Shown here piece after piece: positions 32,924-40,594 of a DNA stretch of 64,000 nucleotides (the first letter of the stretch is position 1; each line of letters starts with the position of its first letter). This stretch comes from Agromyces sp. CF514 (GTDB lineage: Bacteria > Actinomycetota > Actinomycetes > Actinomycetales > Microbacteriaceae): contig NZ_FOZD01000002.1 in NCBI RefSeq assembly GCF_900113185.1, positions 1,054,001 through 1,118,000 of the forward strand. The letters are read 5' to 3'. The notes beneath the pieces are model-generated. The model was given only the letters and a program-made list of their open reading frames with translations. It was not told the origin of the DNA and did no database searches. The translations under genes were made by a program, and so were the position numbers.

Positions 32924-33772
32924 ATGCGCATGGAAGCTCTCGCCGTGTTCGACGGCCTGCCCATCCGACGCACGGCAGAGCTGTACCGAGCCGGTTGGAC
33001 GGCGTACGACCTCGCCGGTGCCGTCGACGCACGAGAGGTCGAACGGGTGCGGCAGGGCGTGTTCGCGTTGCCGGGCACCGATGCCGAGGTCGTCGAGGCC
33101 GCGCGCCACGGCGGAATGCTGAGCTGTCTCTCGGCGGCCCGCCGTCTCGGACTGTGGGTCCTCGATGACGGGCTGCTCCATGTCGCCGTGGGCGCCCGAG
33201 CGCGCGTGCACCGGCACGCGGGATGTACATGCGAGACGCATCGCGTCCGCAGCGCCCGACTCGGCGCGTGTGCCCCGCTCGAGCACGCGCTTGGCCAGAT
33301 CTTCGTGTGTCGTGGTGCGGAGGATTTCTTCGTGGCCGTCGAATCCGCATTGCGCCTCGGCATGCTCGGCGACGCGGCGCTTCGTCGGCTCCGCCTCGCG
33401 GTCCCGGCCGCCGCCCGGAGCGTGATCGATCTCGCGCGCGCGGACGCCGACAGCGGGTTGGAGTCGATCCTGCGTTTCCGGCTGCTTCCGTACGGCATCG
33501 AATTGCAGAGCCAGGTCGAGGTGCCCGGTGTGGGCCTGGTCGATTTCGTGCTCGGCGATCGACTCATCCTGGAGGTCGACGGCCGGGTGAATCACGACGG
33601 GCCATCGATGCGTCACAAGGACCTGCGCCGGGATGCCGCCGCGGCGGCACTCGGGTTCGAGACGCTCAGGTTCGACTACGCCCTCATCATCCACGACTGG
33701 CCGCTGGTGGTCGCTGCGATCCTCGCCAGACACGAGTCCCGCCTGGTCGACGGCGGGGCTCGACGCGCCTGA
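32924..33772 (+). CDS. DUF559-type protein with predicted nuclease-like C-terminus
   Basis: 282 residues from ATG 32924 (an ATG at 32930 is an alternative; neither has a strong site). The N-terminal half resembles AbiEi-like winged-helix antitoxin regions of actinobacterial DUF559 proteins (IRRTAELYRAGWTAYDLAGAV, then GGMLSCLSAARRLGLWVLDDG). The C-terminal half has a PD-(D/E)XK-like core: GLVDFVLGDRLILEVDGRVNHDG with Asp, Glu-x-Asp and a following His, then RRDAAAAALGFETLRFDY. It interrupts the usual thyA-folA/dapA neighbourhood and is flanked by elements A and B. DNA cleavage is inferred from the fold motif only. Confidence 0.72.
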   Translation: MRMEALAVFDGLPIRRTAELYRAGWTAYDLAGAVDAREVERVRQGVFALPGTDAEVVEAARHGGMLSCLSAARRLGLWVLDDGLLHVAVGARARVHRHAGCTCETHRVRSARLGACAPLEHALGQIFVCRGAEDFFVAVESALRLGMLGDAALRRLRLAVPAAARSVIDLARADADSGLESILRFRLLPYGIELQSQVEVPGVGLVDFVLGDRLILEVDGRVNHDGPSMRHKDLRRDAAAAALGFETLRFDYALIIHDWPLVVAAILARHESRLVDGGARRA

Positions 33773-33782
33773 CCGCGCAGTC

Positions 33783-33870
33783 GACGGATGTCGGATGCAG
33801 GCGCCGGCGCGCCGGTGCGACGCCTGCCAATTGCGCGTGTCGCCCGCGGCATCCGACATTCGGCGAATGT
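33783..33870. repeat. Palindromic element B, downstream of DUF559-type gene
   Basis: An inverted pair GTCGGATGC (33790-33798) / GCATCCGAC (33849-33857) is followed by ACATTCGGCGAATGT (33856-33870), a palindrome with one central base. The inside has GCCAATTGCG, like the GCCAACTGGCG of element A. Confidence 0.65.
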
Positions 33871-33911
33871 CACGGGGTGGAACCGGGCGGATCGGGGGCC
33901 GCTCGACCCGA

Positions 33912-33917
33912 TACCCT
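33912..33917 (+). promoter_or_regulatory. -10 box TACCCT, 7 bases before dapA GTG
   Basis: Predicted leaderless promoter of dapA, placed between element B and the gene. Confidence 0.5.
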
Positions 33918-33924
33918 TGAGGGC

Positions 33925-34899
33925 GTGACTCAGGAAAACCCCTTCGGACAGGTACTCGTCGCGCTCGTCACGCCGTTCACGGCTGACGGCGAGGTCGATT
34001 GGCCCGGGGTCGAGAAGCACATCGACCACCTCATCGAGGGCGGTGCCGACGGCATCGTCGTGACGGGCACCACGGGCGAGACGAGCACGCTCACCGACCC
34101 CGAGAAGATCCGCCTCGTCGAGGTGGGCAAAGACGTGGCCGCCGGTCGCGCGAAGATCATCACGGGCGGCGGCTCGAACGAGACCGCGCACGCGATCGAG
34201 CTCTACAAGCACTCCGAGCAGGCCGGCGCCGACGGCATCATGATCGTCACGCCGTACTACAACAAGCCCACCCAGGCGGGCATCCTCACGCACTTCCGCA
34301 TGGTCGCCGACGCGACCGACCTGCCCGTGATCCTCTACGACATCCCGGGCCGCACCGGTGTGCCGATCAAGTACGAGACGATCCTGCGCCTCGCCAAGCA
34401 CCCGAACATCCTGGCCGTGAAAGACGCCAAGGGCGACTTCTCCGAGGTCAGCCGGGTGCTCAACCAGACCGACCTCATGTACTTCTCGGGCGACGACGCC
34501 AACGCGCTGCCGCACCTCTCGATCGGGGCGACCGGCCTCATCGGCGTGACGGCGAACATCGCCCCCGCGCCGTACCGCACCATCGTCGACGCCGTGAACC
34601 GCGGCGACCTCGCCGCCGCGACCGCCGCGCACCAGCAGCTCGAACCGCTCGTGCGCGCCGTCATGACGCACGTGCCCGGAACCGTCGCGGCGAAGTACAT
34701 CCTGCACGGCCTCGGCCGCATCTCGAGCCCGCGGGTGCGCCTGCCGCTCGTCGGTCCCGAAGAGTGGGAGGCCGCGCTCATCGAAGACGAGATCGACCAC
34801 GTGCGCGGCATCCCGGGCGTCGACTTCCGCAACTTCCGACCCGACCGCAACGCCGCCGCAGGCGGCGCGCTGCCGAAGGTCGCAGGCACCACCCGCTAG
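33925..34899 (+). CDS. dapA: 4-hydroxy-tetrahydrodipicolinate synthase
   Basis: 324 residues. The Schiff-base Lys166 is in ILAVKDAKGDF, with the catalytic Tyr region MIVTPYYNKP and the GTTGETSTLT pyruvate-binding motif. It condenses pyruvate and aspartate semialdehyde in lysine/DAP synthesis. GTG 33925 gives MTQENPFGQVLVALVTPF, the usual start. RNase J follows after 107 bases. Confidence 0.96.
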   Translation: MTQENPFGQVLVALVTPFTADGEVDWPGVEKHIDHLIEGGADGIVVTGTTGETSTLTDPEKIRLVEVGKDVAAGRAKIITGGGSNETAHAIELYKHSEQAGADGIMIVTPYYNKPTQAGILTHFRMVADATDLPVILYDIPGRTGVPIKYETILRLAKHPNILAVKDAKGDFSEVSRVLNQTDLMYFSGDDANALPHLSIGATGLIGVTANIAPAPYRTIVDAVNRGDLAAATAAHQQLEPLVRAVMTHVPGTVAAKYILHGLGRISSPRVRLPLVGPEEWEAALIEDEIDHVRGIPGVDFRNFRPDRNAAAGGALPKVAGTTR

Positions 34900-34904
34900 A
34901 CGAG

Positions 34905-34957
34905 CGGATGTCGCGACGCGCCGCCGTGCGCGCCGACCTCCGCCCCGAGACATCCGC
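34905..34957. repeat. Intergenic GGATGTCGCGACGCGCC hairpin, dapA-rnj
   Basis: GCGGATGTC (34905-34913) pairs with GACATCCGC (about 34949-34957). The interior resembles that at 31131-31178 (CCGCCGTGCGC), and the leading 17 bases equal those at 17933. Confidence 0.6.
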
Positions 34958-35006
34958 CGGTCACAGGGCCGGCACCGAACTGAACACCGAACGTGAAGGA
35001 GGGCAC

Positions 35007-36683
35007 ATGCCCGACGTCATCATCGAACCGAGCCCGCTCGACGCGGGAACGCTTCGCATCATCCCCATCGGCGGCCTCGGCGAGGTCGGCCGCAACATGA
35101 CGAGCTACGAGATCGACGGCAAGATCCTCATCGTCGACTGCGGCGTGCTCTTCCCCGAGGAGCACCAGCCGGGCGTGGACCTGATCCTGCCCGACTTCGG
35201 GTTCCTCAGGGAGCGCCTCGACGACATCGTCGGCGTCGTGCTCACGCACGGCCACGAAGACCACATCGGCGGCGTGCCGTACCTGCTGCGCCTGCGCGCC
35301 GACATCCCCCTGATCGGATCGCAGCTGACGCTCGCGCTCGTCGAGGCGAAGCTCAAGGAGCACCGCATCAAGCCGTACAGCCTGACGGTGCGCGAGGGTC
35401 AGGACGAGCAGATCGGCCCGTTCGACCTCGAGTTCATCGCGGTCAACCACTCGATCCCCGACGCGCTCGCCGTCGCGATCCACACCGACGCCGGCACCGT
35501 GCTCGCCACCGGCGACTTCAAGATGGACCAGCTGCCGCTCGACGGCCGGCTCACCGACCTGCGCGAGTTCGCCCGCCTCGGTGAGGAGGGCGTCGACCTG
35601 TTCATGGTCGATTCCACCAACGCGGACGTCCCGGGCTTCACGCCCCTCGAACGCGCCATCGGACCCGTGCTCGACGAGGTCATCGCGCGGGCTCCCCGCC
35701 GGGTGATCGTGGCCAGCTTCTCGAGCCACGTGCACCGGGTGCAGCAGGTGCTCGACGCCGCGCACCAGAACGGACGCCGCGTGGCGCTCCTCGGCCGCAG
35801 CATGGTGCGCAACATGACCATCGCGGCCGAGCTCGGCTATCTCAAGGTGCCCGAGGGCGTGCTCGTCGACTACAAGAAGGCCGGCGACATCCCCGACGAC
35901 AAGATCGTCTACATGTCGACGGGGTCGCAGGGCGAGCCGATGGCGGTGCTGAGCCGCATGGCCAACCGCGACCACCAGATCGAGGTCGGCGAGGGCGACA
36001 CGGTCATCCTCGCCTCGAGCCAGATCCCGGGCAACGAGAACGCGATCTACCGCGTGATCGACGGCCTCACCAAGCTCGGCGCGAACGTCGTGCACAAGGG
36101 CAACGCCAAGGTGCACGTCTCGGGCCACGCGGCCGCGGGCGAGCTCCTCTACTGCTACAACATCCTGAAGCCGAGGAACGTGCTGCCGATCCACGGCGAG
36201 TACCGGCACCTGTTCGCGAACGCGAAGCTCGCGCAGGACACGGGCATCCCCGAGGCGAACACGTTCATCGGCGAGAACGGCACGGTCTACGACCTGCGCG
36301 ACGGCGACATGCGCGTGGTCGGCCAGCTCGACCTCGGCTTCGTCTACGTCGACGGCTCGACCGTCGGCGAGATCACCGACGCCGACCTCAAGGACCGTCG
36401 CATCCTGGGCGAAGAGGGCTTCATCTCGGTCATCGTCGTGGTGGATGCCACGACGGGCCGCATCATCGTCGGCCCCGAGATCCACGCCCGCGGGTTCGCC
36501 GAAGACGATTCCGTGTTCGAGGACGTGAAGCCGAAGATCTCCGCGGCGCTGCTCGAGGCCGCGCAGAGCGGCGTGCGCGATTCGCACGCGCTCCAGCAGA
36601 TCGTGCGCCGCACGGTGGGCACCTGGGTGAACCGCCGTCTGCGTCGGCGCCCGATGCTCGTGCCGCTCGTCATCGAGGCGTAG
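35007..36683 (+). CDS. rnj: Ribonuclease J
   Basis: 558 residues, metallo-beta-lactamase/beta-CASP RNase with 5'-3' exo- and endonuclease activity. Metal site HGHEDHIGG (LTHGHEDHIGGVPYLL), GDFKMDQ, beta-CASP motifs (VASFSSHVHRVQQVL, STGSQGEPMAVLSRMA, HVSGHAAAGEL) and a C-terminal domain that mediates dimer and RNA contacts. GAAGGAGGG lies 3 bases before ATG 35007. dapA-rnj adjacency is common in actinobacteria. Confidence 0.96.
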   Translation: MPDVIIEPSPLDAGTLRIIPIGGLGEVGRNMTSYEIDGKILIVDCGVLFPEEHQPGVDLILPDFGFLRERLDDIVGVVLTHGHEDHIGGVPYLLRLRADIPLIGSQLTLALVEAKLKEHRIKPYSLTVREGQDEQIGPFDLEFIAVNHSIPDALAVAIHTDAGTVLATGDFKMDQLPLDGRLTDLREFARLGEEGVDLFMVDSTNADVPGFTPLERAIGPVLDEVIARAPRRVIVASFSSHVHRVQQVLDAAHQNGRRVALLGRSMVRNMTIAAELGYLKVPEGVLVDYKKAGDIPDDKIVYMSTGSQGEPMAVLSRMANRDHQIEVGEGDTVILASSQIPGNENAIYRVIDGLTKLGANVVHKGNAKVHVSGHAAAGELLYCYNILKPRNVLPIHGEYRHLFANAKLAQDTGIPEANTFIGENGTVYDLRDGDMRVVGQLDLGFVYVDGSTVGEITDADLKDRRILGEEGFISVIVVVDATTGRIIVGPEIHARGFAEDDSVFEDVKPKISAALLEAAQSGVRDSHALQQIVRRTVGTWVNRRLRRRPMLVPLVIEA

Positions 36684-36736
36684 CCGAGACCGTCGCGCGG
36701 AGCACCGAGGCGTCGCGCGCGCCGCATGTGCAGTTC

Positions 36737-36768
36737 GGGGGCGGGCCGGGACATCCCCGACCCGCCCC
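36737..36768 (+). terminator. Terminator hairpin after rnj
   Basis: GGGGCGGG (36738-36745) pairs with CCCGCCCC (36761-36768), with further pairing inside (CGGG/CCCG). It lies about 55 bases after the stop. Confidence 0.65.
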
Positions 36769-36857
36769 TGAATCATCCCCGAGACGGATTCCGTCGGCGG
36801 CATGCGCGCCGATAGCATCGGGCGACCCTTCCGAACCCTACCGATGGAGGCGCAGCC

Positions 36858-37895
36858 GTGGGCGTCTGGCGCAAGTGGATCTTCCCGATCCTCCGCATGG
36901 TCCTGGTGGCGGCGATCGCCGTCGCACTCGTGAAGCTCGCGTTCTTCCCCGACGCCCCGCAGTCCGAGTCTTCGCTGCAACCCACGGGCACGATCGAGGA
37001 GCCCCAGGTACAGGTCGCCCGCGCCTCGATCCGCAACGACGTGGTGCTCGCGGGCACGGTGTCTCCCGATCCGGCGATCGCCGTCAAGGCGACGGCGAAC
37101 GGCACCGTCGACGAGGTGTTCGCCAAGCCCGGCCAGCAGGTGGGGGCGGGCGACGTGCTCTTCGACGTGAAGGTCGAAGACGAGCCGGTCGAGAAGACCA
37201 CGACGGGGCCCGACGGGCAGCCGATCGTGACGATGGGCGAGCCGACCCACCACTTCGAGCAGGTGCTCGCCCCGATCGCGGGCACGCTGACGGGGTTCGA
37301 CGTGCTGCCCGAGCAGCCGGTGACCGTCGGACAGGCCGCGGGCCGGGTCGCGCCGCCCTCGTTCCAGGTCACCGCTCCGCTCAGCCCCGAGCAGCAGTAC
37401 CGGCTCACGCAGCTCCCGGCCGAGGCCGAGGTGGTCATCGCGGGCGGCCCCGTGCCGTTCGCGTGCACGGGGCTCACGATCACGACGACGGATGCCGCGG
37501 CATCCGGTGATGCCGATGACACCGCCGGTGCAGGCGCGAGTTCGAGTGCGGGCGCGACCGTGCGGTGCGCCGTGCCCGGTGACGTGAAGGTCTTCTCGGG
37601 CCTCACCGCGCAGGTGACGATCGCCGCCGGGAGCGCCGACGACGTGCTGACGGTGCCGACGACCGCGGTCGAGGGCGGTTCGGAGTCAGGAGTCGTGTGG
37701 CTGGTGGGCGACGACGGCGAGGGCGCCGAGCACCCGGTGAAGCTGGGCCTGACCGACGGGGCGAACGTCGAGATCGTCGAGGGACTCGCCGAGGGCGACG
37801 CCGTACTGCAGTTCGTGCCGGGGGCGCCGGCGCAGCCCGACTGCTCGATCGACCCGATGGCCTGCAACGACCTGGTGATGGGCGCCGGCAAGTGA
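36858..37895 (+). CDS. Efflux adaptor protein (MacA/HlyD-like)
   Basis: 345 residues. One N-terminal transmembrane helix (residues ~9-27), then an extracytoplasmic part with barrel-sandwich pieces (VVLAGTVSPDPAIAVKATANGTVDEVFAKPGQQVGAGDVLFDVK; LAPIAGTLTGFDVLPEQPVTVG) and a beta-barrel or membrane-proximal end (EIVEGLAEGDAVLQF). A paired-Cys tail (PDCSIDPMACND) may form a disulfide. GTG 36858 follows GGAG. GTGA overlap with the ATPase gene: first of a three-gene MacAB-like exporter operon. Substrate unknown. Confidence 0.86.
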   Translation: MGVWRKWIFPILRMVLVAAIAVALVKLAFFPDAPQSESSLQPTGTIEEPQVQVARASIRNDVVLAGTVSPDPAIAVKATANGTVDEVFAKPGQQVGAGDVLFDVKVEDEPVEKTTTGPDGQPIVTMGEPTHHFEQVLAPIAGTLTGFDVLPEQPVTVGQAAGRVAPPSFQVTAPLSPEQQYRLTQLPAEAEVVIAGGPVPFACTGLTITTTDAAASGDADDTAGAGASSSAGATVRCAVPGDVKVFSGLTAQVTIAAGSADDVLTVPTTAVEGGSESGVVWLVGDDGEGAEHPVKLGLTDGANVEIVEGLAEGDAVLQFVPGAPAQPDCSIDPMACNDLVMGAGK

Positions 37896-38683
37896 CGTTG
37901 ATCAGCCTCGAGGCGGTCGGTCGCACGGTCGAGTTGCCCGATGCGCCGCCGCTCCAGATCCTCTCGGCGGTCGATCTCGTGATCGACGACGGCGACCGGG
38001 TGTCGGTCGTCGGGCGGTCGGGCTCGGGCAAGTCGACGCTGCTGAACCTGTTGGGCCTGCTCGATCGGCCGACGCAGGGCGAGATCCGCTTCGACGGGGC
38101 CGACGTGCGACGGCTCTCCGACGGGCGGCTCGCGCGGCTCCGCGGCGCGTCGATCGGGTTCGTGTTCCAGCAGTTCAACCTGCTGCCTGGCCGTACCGCG
38201 ATCGAGAACGTGATGACCCCGCTGCTGTACGACCGCGGTACGGCGTTCTGGCGGCGCGAGCGGCTCGCGACGGCGATGCTCGAGCGCGTCGGGCTCGGCG
38301 CGCGCGCGACCTCGATGCCCGATCGCATGTCGGGCGGCGAGCAGCAGCGCGTCGCGATCGCGCGGGCGCTCGTTCGGCGCCCGAGGCTGATCCTGGCCGA
38401 CGAGCCCACGGGCGCGCTCGACCTCGAGACCGGCGCCGTCGTGATGGAGCTCATGGAGGAGGTCGCACGCGAGACCGGTGCGGCGCTCGTGACGATCACG
38501 CACGATCCGGCGATCGCGCGTCGCGCGGTGCGGCACCTGCGGCTCGAGGCGGGGCGCTTGGTTCCGCTCGACGGGGCGGATGCCGCGGGCGGCGAGCCCG
38601 AGGCATCCGGAACCGAGTCGGCGCGCGAGCCCGAGGCATCCGGAACCGACTCGATGCGCGAGCCCGAGGAGGTGCGCGCGTGA
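37892..38683 (+). CDS. ABC transporter ATP-binding protein (MacB/LolD type)
   Basis: 263 residues. Walker A GRSGSGKST (residues 41-49), Q-loop FVFQQFNLLPGRTAIENV, signature MSGGEQQRVAIARAL, Walker B LILADEPTGALD, H-loop ITHD. The last ~35 residues are a hydrophilic tail containing an 11-residue repeat (REPEASGTDSM-like), encoded by a 33-bp tandem duplication. Overlaps the permease start by four bases. Confidence 0.93.
   Translation: MTLISLEAVGRTVELPDAPPLQILSAVDLVIDDGDRVSVVGRSGSGKSTLLNLLGLLDRPTQGEIRFDGADVRRLSDGRLARLRGASIGFVFQQFNLLPGRTAIENVMTPLLYDRGTAFWRRERLATAMLERVGLGARATSMPDRMSGGEQQRVAIARALVRRPRLILADEPTGALDLETGAVVMELMEEVARETGAALVTITHDPAIARRAVRHLRLEAGRLVPLDGADAAGGEPEASGTESAREPEASGTDSMREPEEVRA
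38594..38669. repeat. 33-bp in-frame tandem repeat in the ATPase tail
   Basis: Units 38594-38626 and 38627-38659 begin GAGCCCGAGGCATCCGGAAC, followed by a partial third unit. The length is a multiple of three, so copy changes keep the frame. Confidence 0.8.
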
Positions 38684-39918
38684 TGCCGTGGTTCGGGCGC
38701 ACGTTCACGGGCATCGTGTCGACGTTCGTCGAGTCGGCCGAAGAGCTGCGCATCCATCGCACGCGCGTGCTGCTCTCGCTCGTGGGCGTGGCGATCGCCG
38801 TGTTCGCGCTCACGACCGTGCTCGGTGCTGCGGCCGTCGCCCAGCAGGCGCTCAACGAGAGCAACGAGCGCAACTCGGGTCGCCCGGCGATGCTGAGCGC
38901 GAACGTGTACTCGACGTCGACGGACGGTGCGGTCGTCGACCAGCAGAGCACCACCGCGGCCTGGCGCGACGTCGTCGCCCGCCACGGGATCGAGTACGAG
39001 TCGCGCGTCGGATACGGCGCGCTCACCGCGCAGTTCGTCGACGGGGTGACCCAGGTCGACTCCACCGTCGTCGACGCCGACTACGGCATCATGCACCGCA
39101 CTCCCATGCAGGAGGGCGCATGGTTCGACGAGGGCGACGCCGATCGGCTCGCCCCGGCGCTCGTGGTGAACGTGCCCTTCTGGCAGAGCCTCGGGTCGCC
39201 CGCGCTCGCGACGCATCCGACGGTCGAACTCCGCGCAACCGACGGGCCGGTCACGGCGGTCGTCATCGGGGTCGTGCGCACGTCGGACTACGAGACGTAT
39301 CCGCGTTCGTTCGTGCTCGCCGACGCGGTCGAACGGCTCGGACTGGTGGGGCCGAACGAGAACGGCTACCAGTACGAGGCCTGGGTGCCGGTCGAGGTCG
39401 GCGACGCGCTCGCCGAGCGGCTGCGCGCCGAGCTGCAGTCCGCGGTGCCCGGCGCCCAGGCCGATGTCTACCGGCAGGACTCCCTCTCGTGGGGCGGCGA
39501 CGACCCATTGCTCGTGCTGAAGCTCGTGGTCGCGGGCGTCGCCGTGGTGATCCTGCTGCTCGGCGCGCTCGGACTCGTGACGATCTCGCTCGTGACGGTG
39601 AAGTACCGCATCCGCGAGATCGGCATCCGGCGCAGCTTCGGCGCCACGAGCGGGCGCGTGTTCTTCTCCGTGATGATGGAGAGCGTGGTCGGCACCGCCG
39701 TTGCGGGCGGCATCGGCGTCGCGCTCGCGATCGTGGCCGTGAAGAGCCCGCTCTTCGAGCAGCTGGTCGGGCAGGGCATGGTCGAGGACTTCCCGCCGTT
39801 CCCGATCGAGGCGGCCCTCATCGGCATCGGCTCGTCCGTGCTCGTCGGGGCGCTCGCGGGCCTGCTGCCGGCGCTCACCGCGGTGCGGGTCCGCGTGATC
39901 GACGCGATCCGGTTCTGA
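38680..39918 (+). CDS. FtsX/MacB-type ABC permease
   Basis: 412 residues. Four transmembrane helices in MacB order: one at ~28-50, a large extracytoplasmic domain (~55-280) and three at ~285-310, ~340-360 and ~375-400. The C-terminal FtsX domain has RIREIGIRRSFGATSGRVFFSVMMESVVG. GTG 38680 or ATG 38683 could start; AGGAGG at 38667-38672 fits either. Completes the exporter. Confidence 0.9.
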   Translation: MMPWFGRTFTGIVSTFVESAEELRIHRTRVLLSLVGVAIAVFALTTVLGAAAVAQQALNESNERNSGRPAMLSANVYSTSTDGAVVDQQSTTAAWRDVVARHGIEYESRVGYGALTAQFVDGVTQVDSTVVDADYGIMHRTPMQEGAWFDEGDADRLAPALVVNVPFWQSLGSPALATHPTVELRATDGPVTAVVIGVVRTSDYETYPRSFVLADAVERLGLVGPNENGYQYEAWVPVEVGDALAERLRAELQSAVPGAQADVYRQDSLSWGGDDPLLVLKLVVAGVAVVILLLGALGLVTISLVTVKYRIREIGIRRSFGATSGRVFFSVMMESVVGTAVAGGIGVALAIVAVKSPLFEQLVGQGMVEDFPPFPIEAALIGIGSSVLVGALAGLLPALTAVRVRVIDAIRF

Positions 39919-40013
39919 GCCGAGCCGTGCCTCCGTGCGGCGGGCCGGTGCGGGCCGCCCGCGCGCGGCACAGGGAGCGGGGGCCGCGAAACATGCCCGA
40001 AACGGGTGTGGCC

Positions 40014-40019
40014 TAGCAT
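40014..40019 (+). promoter_or_regulatory. -10 box TAGCAT, 6 bases before ATG 40026
   Basis: Predicted leaderless promoter of the acetyltransferase gene. Confidence 0.5.
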
Positions 40020-40025
40020 CCGGCC

Positions 40026-40517
40026 ATGGCGGACTTCACGATTCGCCCGGCTGTCGTGAGCGACGGATCCTTCCTCGCCGACATGGTGGTCGAGGCGGCG
40101 AACTGGCGGGCGGACGCGATCCGCCCGCGACCGGCGGTGCTGAGCGATCCGGTCTATCGCAACTACATCGCGGGCTGGCAGCGCCCGGCCGATCGCGGAT
40201 TCGTGGCGGTCGACGAGCAGGAGCGCCCGATCGGCGCCGCGTGGTTCCGGCTGCTCGCAGCGGACGTGCCGGCGCACGGCTTCGTCGCGGCGGGCGTGCC
40301 CGAGCTGATCATCGGCGTGCGGCCCGTGTGGCGGGCGCAGGGCGTGGGTCGTGCGCTGATCCGGGCGCTGACGGATGTCGCGCGCGCCGCGGGGTACGCA
40401 CGCCTCGCGTTAAGCGTGGAGCACGGCAACTTCGCCGAGGGCCTGTACCGCAGCGAGGGATTCGCCGTGGTCGCCTCCCGAGGCAACCGGGACACGATGG
40501 TCCGCCTGCTCGGGTGA
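40026..40517 (+). CDS. GNAT-family N-acetyltransferase
   Basis: 163 residues with acetyl-CoA loop VRPVWRAQGVGRALIRALTDVARAAG and the C-terminal VEHGNFAEGLYRSEGFAVVA. Its N-terminus (IRPAVVSDGSFLADMVVEAANW) is typical of small-substrate acetyltransferases. Stand-alone between the exporter and ftsK. Substrate unknown. Confidence 0.88.
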   Translation: MADFTIRPAVVSDGSFLADMVVEAANWRADAIRPRPAVLSDPVYRNYIAGWQRPADRGFVAVDEQERPIGAAWFRLLAADVPAHGFVAAGVPELIIGVRPVWRAQGVGRALIRALTDVARAAGYARLALSVEHGNFAEGLYRSEGFAVVASRGNRDTMVRLLG

Positions 40518-40582
40518 GCAGCGACAGGCCGCGGATCGCGGACACTCGCGGCCTCCTGGCGGGCATCGTCGGCGGTCGGCCC

Positions 40583-40588
40583 TAACGT
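40583..40588 (+). promoter_or_regulatory. -10 box TAACGT, 6 bases before ftsK ATG
   Basis: Predicted leaderless promoter of ftsK. Confidence 0.45.
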
Positions 40589-40594
40589 AGACGC

